Source: Opitutia bacterium
GTDB lineage: Bacteria > Verrucomicrobiota > Verrucomicrobiae > Opitutales > UBA953
Reading direction: 5' to 3'
Length of the DNA: 22,823 bases
NCBI GenBank assembly: GCA_947488485.1
Contig: CANKZO010000020.1
Coordinates: forward strand, 1-22,823
Part shown: piece after piece, positions 8,387-15,215 of the stretch
Position numbering within the stretch: the stretch's first letter is position 1
Layout: every line of letters starts with the position of its first letter
Notes under the pieces: generated by a model
Database searches by the model: none
Seen by the model: only the letters and a program-made list of their open reading frames with translations
What the model was told of the DNA's origin: nothing
Program-made: the position numbers and the translations under genes

Positions 8387-8467
8387 TACCCAAGACCGGA
8401 CTCGAACCGGTAAGCCTTTCGGCGGCAGATTTTAAGTCTGATGTGTATACCGTTCCACCACTTGGGC
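8387..8467 (-). tRNA. tRNA-Leu (anticodon UAA)
   Basis: Minus-strand cloverleaf of 81 bases. The acceptor stem GCCCAAG/CTTGGGT has the G1-U72 pair also seen in E. coli tRNA-Leu(UAA), with discriminator A. The anticodon loop CTTAAAA gives UAA. A class II long variable arm (CCGCCGAAAGGCTTA) and T arm CCGG-TTCGAGT-CCGG follow. CCA is not encoded (the next bases are CGG). The outermost pair of the anticodon stem appears to be a U-C mismatch. Confidence 0.95.
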
Positions 8468-8571
8468 CGACGCCTCCAAGGTGCGGACGCGCCTCGGATT
8501 GGCAACCCGGGAAAGCGGACGGCGTTCGCCTTCGCCTTGCCCTCGGGACCAAACCCGGCTTCCTTCCGCGC

Positions 8572-9363
8572 ATGGATCGCTTAGCCCAGACGTTCGCCCG
8601 CTGCAAAGCCGAAGGCCGCCCGGCCTTCGTGAGCTACGTCTGCGCCGGCGACCCCGATGTCGAGACGTCCAAGGCCGTGCTCCTCTCCCTGGCGCAGAAC
8701 GGCGCCGACGTGCTCGAAGTGGGCGTGCCCTTCTCCGATCCGCTCGCCGACGGTCTGACCAACCAGCTCGCGGCCCAGCGCGCCCTCGAAAGCGGCATGA
8801 CCTACGACGGCCTGCTCGACGTGCTCCGTGCGGTGCGCGCCGGCACGGATAAGCCGATCGTGCTCTATTGCTATTATAACCTGCTGTTCTCGTTCGGCCT
8901 CGACGGCTACTGCGCCAAGGTCCGCGAAGCGGGCGCCGACGGCCTGCTCGTGCTCGACTGCCCGCCCGAAGAAGCCGACGAACTGATCGCGGCCTCGAAG
9001 AAGCACGGCCTCGCCAACATCTTCATCGTGGCCCCGACCACGCCGCCCGCGCGCATCGGCCTCATCGCGAAGCACGCCTCCGGTTTCATCTACTACGTCT
9101 CGCGCGAAGGCGTGACCGGCGAGCGCTCCGAACTGGCCGCCAATCTTTCGGCCTCGGTCGCCGAGATCCGCAAGCACACCGCCCTGCCCATCTGCGTCGG
9201 CTTCGGTGTCTCCACCGCCGCCCACGTCCAGGCCATCGCCAAGGTCGCCGACGGCGTGGTCGTCGGCAGCGCCCTCGTGAACGTCGTCGCCGCCCATAAG
9301 GACAAGAAGGGCGAAGCCGCCGCCGCCATCGGCGCGAAGGTCCGGGAACTTCTCGCGAAATAA
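8572..9363 (+). CDS. trpA: Tryptophan synthase alpha chain
   Basis: Cleaves indole-3-glycerol phosphate to indole and glyceraldehyde 3-phosphate; the indole is channelled to the beta subunit. The 263-residue TIM barrel has the standard length. Catalytic Glu49 and Asp60 fall at the canonical numbers in VLEVGVPFSDPLAD. The phosphate-binding end shows YVSREGVTG, ICVGFGVST and DGVVVGSALV. The ATG at 8572 is chosen because it gives this standard numbering; the frame is open upstream only through the tRNA gene. The usually conserved GPTIQ after Asp60 reads GLTNQ. No other trp gene is nearby, so it stands apart from trpB in this window. Confidence 0.96.
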   Translation: MDRLAQTFARCKAEGRPAFVSYVCAGDPDVETSKAVLLSLAQNGADVLEVGVPFSDPLADGLTNQLAAQRALESGMTYDGLLDVLRAVRAGTDKPIVLYCYYNLLFSFGLDGYCAKVREAGADGLLVLDCPPEEADELIAASKKHGLANIFIVAPTTPPARIGLIAKHASGFIYYVSREGVTGERSELAANLSASVAEIRKHTALPICVGFGVSTAAHVQAIAKVADGVVVGSALVNVVAAHKDKKGEAAAAIGAKVRELLAK

Positions 9364-9368
9364 TTCAA

Positions 9369-9468
9369 GGGGGAGGGGTAGGGATAGGGGTTGGGGTAGT
9401 TAATCAAAACAAGGGGCTCTCTGCCTTTTGTCCGCTCCTACCCCGACCCCTGCCCCCACCCCTACCCC
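9369..9468. repeat. Facing arrays of G-rich and C-rich hexamers
   Basis: Five G-rich hexamers (GGGGGA, GGGGTA, GGGATA, GGGGTT, GGGGTA; 9369-9398), a 40-base spacer, then five C-rich hexamers (TACCCC, GACCCC, TGCCCC, CACCCC, TACCCC; 9439-9468). The arms are largely complementary, so the DNA or RNA could fold back, or the G arm could form a quadruplex. It fills the trpA-pyrB gap. Confidence 0.85.
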
Positions 9469-9521
9469 TTCGCTATCCTCTAATCCCTTGACCAAGAGCC
9501 TTCCCTCCTCACTTTCCCCAT

Positions 9522-9542
9522 GGTCCTAACCTCGTTAGGGCC
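9522..9542. promoter_or_regulatory. Interrupted palindrome in the pyrB leader
   Basis: CCTAAC (9525-9530) and GTTAGG (9534-9539) are perfect arms around CTC, extended by GG at 9522 and CC at 9541 after one mismatch. It lies just downstream of a TTGACC (9488) and overlaps an alternative ATG at 9520. It could be an operator or a leader hairpin controlling pyrB; no pyrimidine-attenuator anti-terminator pair is evident. Confidence 0.4.
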
Positions 9543-9558
9543 ACCGGAACCGCACCGC

Positions 9559-10500
9559 ATGGCCCAACAAGACACCTGGACGAAAAAAGACCTGACCGGC
9601 ATCGAAGAGCTTTCCCGCTCCGAGATCGAACTGCTCTTCCGCCAAGCCGACCAGTTCCTGCCCGCCCTCGCGCCGGGCAAGGGCCTCGACCTGATGAAGG
9701 GCCGCACGGTGGTGAACCTCTTCCTCGAGCCGAGCACCCGCACCCGCACGGCCTTCGAGATCTCGGCCAAGAAGCTCGGCGCCGAAGTGGTCTCGATCAA
9801 CACGACGGCCTCCTCCCTGGTGAAGGGCGAGACCCTCCGCGACACGGCCGAGAACATCCGTGCGATGGGCGTCGACGCCATCGTGATGCGCCACTCCTCC
9901 GCCGGCTCGGCCCGCTACCTGGGCTCGGTCCTCGACATCTCGGTGGTCAACGCCGGCGACGGCGCCCACGAACACCCGACGCAGGCCCTGCTCGATGCCT
10001 TCACGCTCCGCCAGCGCTTCGGCAAGGTCGAAGGACTCAAAGTCACCATCCTCGGCGACATCCTCTTCAGCCGCGTCGCCCGCTCCAACATCCTCTGCCT
10101 CTCGAAGCTCGGCGCGCAGGTCACCCTCGCCGGCCCCGCGACGCTCGTCCCGGCCTCGCTGAAGGAAGCCTTCCCGCAGGTCCGCATCGTCCATGACCTG
10201 AAGGAAGCCCTGAAGGACTGCGACGCGGTCATGCTCCTGCGCATCCAGCACGAGCGCCAGACGACCACCCACTTCCCCTCGCTCGGCGAATACACCTCCC
10301 AGTTCGGCCTCAACGCCGAACGCGCCGCCTGGCTCAAGCCCGAGGCGATCGTGATGCACCCGGGCCCCATCAACCGCGGCGTCGAAGTCGAAAGCGAAGT
10401 CGCCGACGGCCCCCGCTCGGTCATCCTCGAACAAGTCCGGAACGGCGTCGCCGTCCGCATGGCCGTCCTTCACCTCTGCACCGGAGCCATCAGCCGATGA
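9559..10500 (+). CDS. pyrB: Aspartate carbamoyltransferase catalytic chain
   Basis: Condenses carbamoyl phosphate with aspartate in de novo pyrimidine synthesis. It is 313 residues, the usual length. Carbamoyl-phosphate motif EPSTRTRTAFE lies at about residues 57-67, the catalytic-loop lysine is Lys89 in SSLVKGETLRDT, HPTQALLD is at 139-146, GDILFSRVARSN is mid-chain and MHPGPINRGVEV is near the C terminus. I start at ATG 9559 because the MAQQDTWTKKDL N terminus is family-like; ATG 9520 in the same frame would add 13 residues encoded partly by a palindrome. Its stop overlaps the next gene in ATGA, which couples it to the dihydroorotase-like partner. That fits the PyrB class that forms a dodecamer with an inactive dihydroorotase-like subunit. 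Confidence 0.96.
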   Translation: MAQQDTWTKKDLTGIEELSRSEIELLFRQADQFLPALAPGKGLDLMKGRTVVNLFLEPSTRTRTAFEISAKKLGAEVVSINTTASSLVKGETLRDTAENIRAMGVDAIVMRHSSAGSARYLGSVLDISVVNAGDGAHEHPTQALLDAFTLRQRFGKVEGLKVTILGDILFSRVARSNILCLSKLGAQVTLAGPATLVPASLKEAFPQVRIVHDLKEALKDCDAVMLLRIQHERQTTTHFPSLGEYTSQFGLNAERAAWLKPEAIVMHPGPINRGVEVESEVADGPRSVILEQVRNGVAVRMAVLHLCTGAISR

Positions 10501-11792
10501 ATCCCGCCGACAACTCCCCCCTCTGGATCCGCGGCGCCCGCGTGATCGATCCCTCTGCGAAGCGCGACGAAGCCAAGGGCGACGTCTTCGCCCTCGACGG
10601 CAAGTTCGTCGACCAGCTCTCCGCCGCCGACCAGGCCAAGGCCCGCGTCATCGACGGCACGGGCCTCGTCGTCGCCCCGGGCTTCATCGACCTGAACTGC
10701 CGCCTGGGCGAACCGGGCCGCACGGCCCGCGAGACGATCCGCACGGGCACCCGCGCGGCCGCCGCCGGCGGTTTCACGACGGTGGTCACGATGCCCGACT
10801 CGCTCCCCGCGGCGGACAACGTCGGCACGATCCAACTCCTCCGCGAGATCTGCTCCCGCGACGCCGCCGTGCGCGTGCTCCCGACAGGCACCCTCACCAA
10901 AGGCCATGAAGGCAAGGCCCTCGCCCCGCTGGGCACGATGAAGAAAGCCGGCGTGGTCGCGGTCACCGACACGACCTCGGGCGTGCAGAACAATGAGATC
11001 ATGCGCCGCGCGCTGGAATACGCCGCGATGTTCGACCTGGTGGTCCTCGACCATTGCCAGGACAGCAGCATGACCGACGGCGGCCAGATGCATGAAGGCG
11101 CCTGGTCCCTCCGCCTCGGCCTCCGCGGCCTGCCCCGCGCGGCCGAAGAGATCGTGGTCTCGAGCGACTGCCTGCTCGCCGAACTCACCAAGGCGCGCAT
11201 CCACCTGCAGCACCTTTCCTCCGGCGGCTCCGCCGAGATCGTCCGCCGCGCCAAGGCGAAGCAGCTCTCGGTCACGGCCGAGGTCTCCGCCCTGCACCTG
11301 CTCCTCACCGACGCCGCGCTGGCCAATTACGCGACGAGCCTGAAGACGAATCCTCCTCTCCGCGAAGAAGCCGACCGCCTGGCGCTCATCGCCGCGCTGG
11401 TCGACGGCACGATCGACGCGGTCTGCTCCGACCACTCGCCCTGCACGGCCACCGAGAAGGACTGCGAGTTCGACCTGGCTCCGTTCGGCGCCGCGACCTT
11501 CGAGACGGCCTTCGCGGCCGCCCACACGGCGCTCGTCGCCGCCGGCCACGCCGACCTCTCCGTCCTCATCGCCCGCCTCACGCACGGTCCGGCCAAGGCC
11601 CTCGGTCTCGCCGCCGGCACGCTCAAGGCCGGCGCCCTCGCCGACCTGGTCGTACTCGACGCGAAGTCGGCTTGGACCCCCGCGAAGAGCGACCTCATCT
11701 CGAAGTCGGGCAACAACCCGCTCGTCGGTCGCGCCCTCACGGGTCGCGTCCGCGCCACGTTCGTCGGCGGTCGTCAGGTCTTCGGCGCCTAA
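10497..11792 (+). CDS. pyrX: Dihydroorotase-like protein, probably non-catalytic (PyrX/PyrC')
   Basis: A 431-residue dihydroorotase-fold protein overlapping pyrB by 4 bases. The overall family pattern is clear (AAAAGGFTTVVTMP, TLTKGHEGKALAPLG, MRRALEYAAMFDLVVLDHCQD, SDHSPCTATEKD). However, the metal-binding and substrate-binding signature is broken. Where active enzymes have D-x-H-x-H-x-R-E-P-G, this has D65-L-N67-C-R69-L-G71-E-P-G, so both histidines and the substrate arginine are gone, and the MPN asparagine is Asp101. His186, His239 and Asp312 remain. This matches the inactive PyrX/PyrC' of pseudomonads, which is needed for assembly of active aspartate carbamoyltransferase. A true dihydroorotase should exist elsewhere in the genome. 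Automatic annotation would likely call it pyrC. Confidence 0.88.
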   Translation: MNPADNSPLWIRGARVIDPSAKRDEAKGDVFALDGKFVDQLSAADQAKARVIDGTGLVVAPGFIDLNCRLGEPGRTARETIRTGTRAAAAGGFTTVVTMPDSLPAADNVGTIQLLREICSRDAAVRVLPTGTLTKGHEGKALAPLGTMKKAGVVAVTDTTSGVQNNEIMRRALEYAAMFDLVVLDHCQDSSMTDGGQMHEGAWSLRLGLRGLPRAAEEIVVSSDCLLAELTKARIHLQHLSSGGSAEIVRRAKAKQLSVTAEVSALHLLLTDAALANYATSLKTNPPLREEADRLALIAALVDGTIDAVCSDHSPCTATEKDCEFDLAPFGAATFETAFAAAHTALVAAGHADLSVLIARLTHGPAKALGLAAGTLKAGALADLVVLDAKSAWTPAKSDLISKSGNNPLVGRALTGRVRATFVGGRQVFGA

Positions 11793-11798
11793 GCCCGC

Positions 11799-12971
11799 AT
11801 GGACGAGCTCACTCAGTCCCTCGAAGCCTTCGGGCCGTGGGACTGGGCGTGCATCGGCGCCAACCTCACGGCGGCCGCCCTCGGTCTTTTCGGGCTACGC
11901 TGCTGGCGCGGGATGCCCGGCGTCCTGCCGCCCTTACCGGTCTCCGCCTCGAACGCCGCCCTCGGCGTGGTGACCGGCGTGATGTCCTTCGGCTTGGTCT
12001 TCGGTCTCGTGCTCGGCGCTGCGGCCCAGGTGTTCTCCTCGCACTTCGGCCTCGCCCAAGCCCACGTGTTCACCGCGGCCTTCATCGGCCAGTCCGCCGC
12101 CGCCCTCACGATGATCGCGATGGGCGCGCTGGTGCCGGAGACGTTGCGCTGGGCTCCGGACGTCGCTTCCGAAGAACCCTCCGCGAGCCCGCTGCGCCGC
12201 GCGCTACGCTCTTTCAGCTTCTCGCGACTGCTCCTGGTGATGCTGATCCTCTTCGCCTTGGGCCTGGCCCTCGCGGCGATCTGGAAAGGCGTGCACGTCG
12301 GCTGGACGCAACTCTTCCAGCAAGGCCTGGTCGGCGAACCGCCGGCCGATGAACCCCAGGACATCGTGGACTCGGTGCTCAAGACGGACGCCGATAGCTG
12401 GCGCTTCGTCACCATCATCTTCGCGGTGTCGATCGGGGCGCCGGTCATGGAGGAACTCGCCTTCCGCGGCATGCTCTACCCAGGCCTGCGACGAATTTTA
12501 TCTGACTCAAATCAGTGGTGCCGCGGCATCCTTTGGTTAGCCATAGTTCTCCCTATAACAGCCTGGCTTTGTTCGGGATTAAACCTGGATGCATTCGTCA
12601 TTCCAGACCTTGATCCGAAATCCCTGATGCCAGCAGACGGAAGCACTAGGGGAAAACGAGATGTCCTGATTTTGATTAACTTCATTATTAAGTCTACAGC
12701 TTTACTGCTTCTCTCCAGTCCGTTTGCCGTTGCGATGGCCAAGCTGGCCTCTGAACGCCACTCCCGCTGGATCGCCGTCTGTCTCACGGGTGCGATCTTC
12801 AGCGCGGCCCATCAGAGTCCTTCCGCCGCCCTGCCGCTCTTCGGTTTCGGCGCCTTCATGTGCCTGGTCCGCGACCGCTACGGCCTGCTGACCTGCATGG
12901 CCGCCCACGCCTGTTTCAACGGGTGGAACTTACTCTGGTTGAAACTGGCCCCGAACGCCTCCACCCTCTGA
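11799..12971 (+). CDS. CPBP (CAAX/Abi-type) intramembrane glutamic protease with an AT-rich insertion
   Basis: A 390-residue multi-pass membrane protein. The three family motifs are present: EELAFRG with Glu218-Glu219 and Arg223, FSAAHQS with His338, and HACFN with His370 and Asn374. Known members cleave prenylated or membrane proteins, or protect against bacteriocins; the substrate here is unknown. Motifs 1 and 2 are about 113 residues apart, against roughly 35-40 in ordinary members. The extra stretch, about residues 232-307 (12491-12720), is 45% G+C by my count while both flanks are strongly GC-rich. It adds two hydrophobic segments and a polar loop without breaking the frame. The gene starts 6 bases after pyrX and ends 4 bases before thiL, so it is carried in their operon. 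Confidence 0.88.
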   Translation: MDELTQSLEAFGPWDWACIGANLTAAALGLFGLRCWRGMPGVLPPLPVSASNAALGVVTGVMSFGLVFGLVLGAAAQVFSSHFGLAQAHVFTAAFIGQSAAALTMIAMGALVPETLRWAPDVASEEPSASPLRRALRSFSFSRLLLVMLILFALGLALAAIWKGVHVGWTQLFQQGLVGEPPADEPQDIVDSVLKTDADSWRFVTIIFAVSIGAPVMEELAFRGMLYPGLRRILSDSNQWCRGILWLAIVLPITAWLCSGLNLDAFVIPDLDPKSLMPADGSTRGKRDVLILINFIIKSTALLLLSSPFAVAMAKLASERHSRWIAVCLTGAIFSAAHQSPSAALPLFGFGAFMCLVRDRYGLLTCMAAHACFNGWNLLWLKLAPNASTL

Positions 12972-12975
12972 AGCC

Positions 12976-13938
12976 ATGGGAGCCCTCACCACCCTCGCGG
13001 ACCGTTCGGTCGCCAAGCTGACCGAGGAGGAGATCATCCGCCGCGTGGTGCAGTCGCTCGCCGAAGCCGCGCCGGCCTTTCCGGAAGGTCCCGGCGGCGA
13101 TTGCGCTCACCTCCCGACGACGGGTGGACGCTCCATCCGCGCCAGCACGATCGATTCGGTGATCCTCGGCCGCCACTTCGACGCGGCCTGCGATGGCATC
13201 CGCGCCGGCGCCAAGCTGGTGAACCGCAACCTGAGCGATCTGGCCGCGGCCGGCGCCGTCCCTTCCGATGCCCTGCTCTCGCTGGTCATCGGACCGGACG
13301 TCGATGCGACGTGGCTGACGGACTTCGCGCATGGCGCCGGACGCGCCGCCGCCAAAGCTGGCCTCCGCATCGTCGGCGGCGACATCTGCCGCGGAGCCCA
13401 CGGTTCTTTCCTCGGCACGCTCGCGGTCCAAGGCTTCGCCCACCGTATCCTGACTCGCAAGACCGCTGCTCCGGGCGACGTAATCTTCGTGACCGGCCAG
13501 CTCGGTGGCTCGCTCTACGGCAAGCACCTTGATTTCACCCCGCGCCTCGCCGAAGGCGAGTGGCTCTGCGGGCACGGCGAAGTGACGGCCTGCACCGACC
13601 TATCCGACGGCCTCGCGAAAGACCTGCCCGGCCTGCTGGGTCCGAAGCTCGACGCGCGCGTCGACGTGGCCGCCCTGCCGGTCTCCGACGCCGCAAAGTC
13701 GCTCGCGAAGTCCGACGGCAAGCCGGTCCTCGAACACGCCCTGCAGGACGGTGAGGACTACGAGCTCTTGTTCGCGGTCAGCGCCGACCGCGCCGACCTG
13801 CTCGAAGCCTCCTTCCGCAAAGCCTTCCCGCTCACGCCGCTCACGCGCCTAGGCACGGTCGAAGCGGGCACGGGTCTCGCCCGCGATCTGGCGGACGGCG
13901 AACCGATCAAGGTCCGCGGCTTCGGTCACTTCGCCTGA
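12976..13938 (+). CDS. thiL: Thiamine-monophosphate kinase
   Basis: Phosphorylates thiamine monophosphate to thiamine diphosphate with ATP. The 320-residue length is normal. Family landmarks are GPGGDCAHL (39-46), STIDSVILGRHF (58-68), the NLSDLAAAGAVPSDALLSL segment (Asp88), IVGGDICRG (Asp136), TAAPGDVIFVTGQLGGS and CTDLSDGLAKDL. The first metal-site motif, usually GDD, reads GGD here (Gly41), so one aspartate ligand is replaced. It is the last gene of the pyrB-pyrX-protease-thiL run and faces the minus-strand membrane gene ending at 13952, only 13 bases away, with no obvious terminator between them. Confidence 0.92.
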   Translation: MGALTTLADRSVAKLTEEEIIRRVVQSLAEAAPAFPEGPGGDCAHLPTTGGRSIRASTIDSVILGRHFDAACDGIRAGAKLVNRNLSDLAAAGAVPSDALLSLVIGPDVDATWLTDFAHGAGRAAAKAGLRIVGGDICRGAHGSFLGTLAVQGFAHRILTRKTAAPGDVIFVTGQLGGSLYGKHLDFTPRLAEGEWLCGHGEVTACTDLSDGLAKDLPGLLGPKLDARVDVAALPVSDAAKSLAKSDGKPVLEHALQDGEDYELLFAVSADRADLLEASFRKAFPLTPLTRLGTVEAGTGLARDLADGEPIKVRGFGHFA

Positions 13939-13951
13939 GCCGCCGGTCCCC

Positions 13952-14404
13952 TTAAATGCGGAAGCGGCGGATGGCTACGAAGAGCGCGAAGATGAAAGCC
14001 GACGCCCCGAAAGTGACCGTCACGGTCTCGTAAGTGGCGAGCAGTTCGATCACCTGGTCCAGCAGTTTGACGGATTCCTTCGTGTCGCGCTCGGCCAGCA
14101 CCAAGGCGGAGGTCGCGGCGGTCGCGGTGACCTCGACGTTCTTGTTGTCGGACTTCGTGCCTTGGTCGGTGAACAGCACGACGGAGGTCTCGGCCGACTT
14201 CATGGCCGTCTTATAAGCCTCGACGGAGGCCTGGACGCTCAGGGTCGTCGTACGGACACGCTCGGTCGTGCCCTTGAGCTCGTGGCTGAACCAGAGGCCG
14301 GCCAGCGAGACGAGGAGCGTCACGACGGCCATGCCGACGATGCCGATCTCGGCTTGGATGAGGTTGTTCTTGGCGGATCGACCGCGGCTACGCTGGGCGC
14401 ACAT
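13952..14404 (-). CDS. Small two-helix membrane protein with an extracytoplasmic helical domain
   Basis: A 150-residue protein starting at ATG 14404. A basic N terminus (QRSRGRSAK) precedes a membrane helix at about residues 20-38. About 85 polar residues rich in Thr, Val, Ala, Glu and Lys follow (for example TTTLSVQASVEAYKTAMKSAE), then a second membrane helix at about 126-145 and the basic end RRFRI. The topology puts both termini in the cytoplasm and a helical bundle outside, reminiscent in outline of bacterial sensor ectodomains, but no family motif is visible. It is 12 bases downstream of the histone-tailed membrane protein gene and is likely co-expressed with it. Confidence 0.78.
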   Translation of the reverse strand: MCAQRSRGRSAKNNLIQAEIGIVGMAVVTLLVSLAGLWFSHELKGTTERVRTTTLSVQASVEAYKTAMKSAETSVVLFTDQGTKSDNKNVEVTATAATSALVLAERDTKESVKLLDQVIELLATYETVTVTFGASAFIFALFVAIRRFRI

Positions 14405-14416
14405 GACGTTTTTTGT

Positions 14417-15037
14417 TTAAAGGTTGAGGGTGGCTTGGCCGTCGTCCGGCTTCTTGGCCTTGGGTTGCTTCTCCGCTGGCTTCTTGGCGCGCGGCTTCTT
14501 GGCGGGAGCCTTCTTGGCCGGCGTCTGCTTGGCGGCGGGCTTCTTCGCGCCCTTCTTGGGTACGGCCTTGGCCGGGGCGGCCTTCTTAGCGGCGCCAGAT
14601 CGGCGACGACGCTTCGGCTTCTTCTTGCGCGAGAAGAGGTTCTTCCATGCGGGTGTCTTTTGCTTGTCCTTGTAACCCAGCTTCCGGCGGATGTTCGAGG
14701 TGATCCAGTCGACGAGTTCCGGGGCGACGGCGCCGCAGAGGCCTTGGACGATCGCCTTGTTGAGCGAGGACAGTTCCCACTGGAACATCACGAAGTAGGC
14801 GATGACCGCGAAGATCGCGGCGGCGAGCACGTGCCGGAGCGAACGCTGCCAGCTGGCGTCGGCGGCTTCGTCGACGAGGAGACGTCCGACCATCGCGGCG
14901 GCGCCGATGAGGGCGACAATCCAGCCGCCGGCCTTGAACGCCATCAGGGCGACCTGGAAATTATTGGCGACCGCCGCCACGCCCTTGACCGGGGCGGCCT
15001 GCGCCGCGGCTTCCGCGAGGACCAAGGCCAAGGTCAT
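14417..15037 (-). CDS. Holin-like membrane protein with histone-H1-like Lys/Ala/Pro-rich tail
   Basis: 206 residues from ATG 15037. This start has a clear Shine-Dalgarno sequence (GGGAGGG about 6 bases upstream), rare in this window; the frame stays open to 15181 but that extension looks non-coding. Residues 1-60 include a short hydrophobic start and a membrane segment (about 35-52). A second membrane segment is at about 68-84, and an amphipathic stretch VQGLCGAVAPELVDWITSNI (97-116) loosely recalls phage holins. From about 117 to 197 the chain is a low-complexity basic tail, with RKKKPKRRRRSG followed by repeated AKK, PKK and PAKKAPAKK blocks like the tails of histone H1 or bacterial Hc1/AlgP proteins. 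The tail would be cytoplasmic and could bind nucleic acid. The holin comparison is from appearance only. Confidence 0.72.
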   Translation of the reverse strand: MTLALVLAEAAAQAAPVKGVAAVANNFQVALMAFKAGGWIVALIGAAAMVGRLLVDEAADASWQRSLRHVLAAAIFAVIAYFVMFQWELSSLNKAIVQGLCGAVAPELVDWITSNIRRKLGYKDKQKTPAWKNLFSRKKKPKRRRRSGAAKKAAPAKAVPKKGAKKPAAKQTPAKKAPAKKPRAKKPAEKQPKAKKPDDGQATLNL

Positions 15038-15061
15038 ACGCGTCCCTCCCCGGCCCGGAGG

Positions 15062-15079
15062 CCGTTCCCCGCGGAACGG
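15062..15079. other. Leader hairpin before the histone-tailed membrane protein gene
   Basis: Perfect 7-bp stem CCGTTCC/GGAACGG with loop CCGC, in the presumed 5' leader of the minus-strand gene and ending about 15 bases upstream of its Shine-Dalgarno sequence. It could affect translation or stability; there is no U tract, so it is not a terminator. Confidence 0.45.
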
Positions 15080-15136
15080 GGCGATGATGTGAAGAGACGA
15101 CGCAAGGCGAAGGAGTACCCCGAAGGATACGGTTCG

Positions 15137-15176
15137 TAAAAAGGGGAGGTTCAGACTTGGGCCGTCCGCCTCCCCT
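15137..15176 (-). terminator. Intrinsic terminator of the DUF5069 gene
   Basis: On the minus strand AGGGGAGG (15176-15169), a 19-base loop and CCTCCCCT (15149-15142) are followed directly by TTTT (15141-15138). It lies about 40 bases beyond the DUF5069 stop and separates that gene from the downstream membrane unit. Confidence 0.75.
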
Positions 15177-15215
15177 CTCAACCCCTAATTATAAGGTTAA
15201 TCTGACAAACCCGCC

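Noticed and set aside
8100..8435. Possible small protein in the yhhQ-tRNA spacer
   Set aside because: The frame runs through several hairpins and the tRNA gene, has no ribosome site and shows no domain; RNA structure explains the region better.
14162..15139. Plus-strand frame with Gly/Leu-rich repeats opposite the membrane unit
   Set aside because: The Leu-Leu-Gly-rich stretch is the reverse image of the AAG/GCC-rich Lys/Ala tail; the minus-strand reading has a ribosome site, membrane segments and a tail.
15038..15181. Upstream extension of the histone-tailed membrane protein
   Set aside because: It would cross the terminator of the DUF5069 gene and a leader hairpin, and a good Shine-Dalgarno sequence supports ATG 15037.
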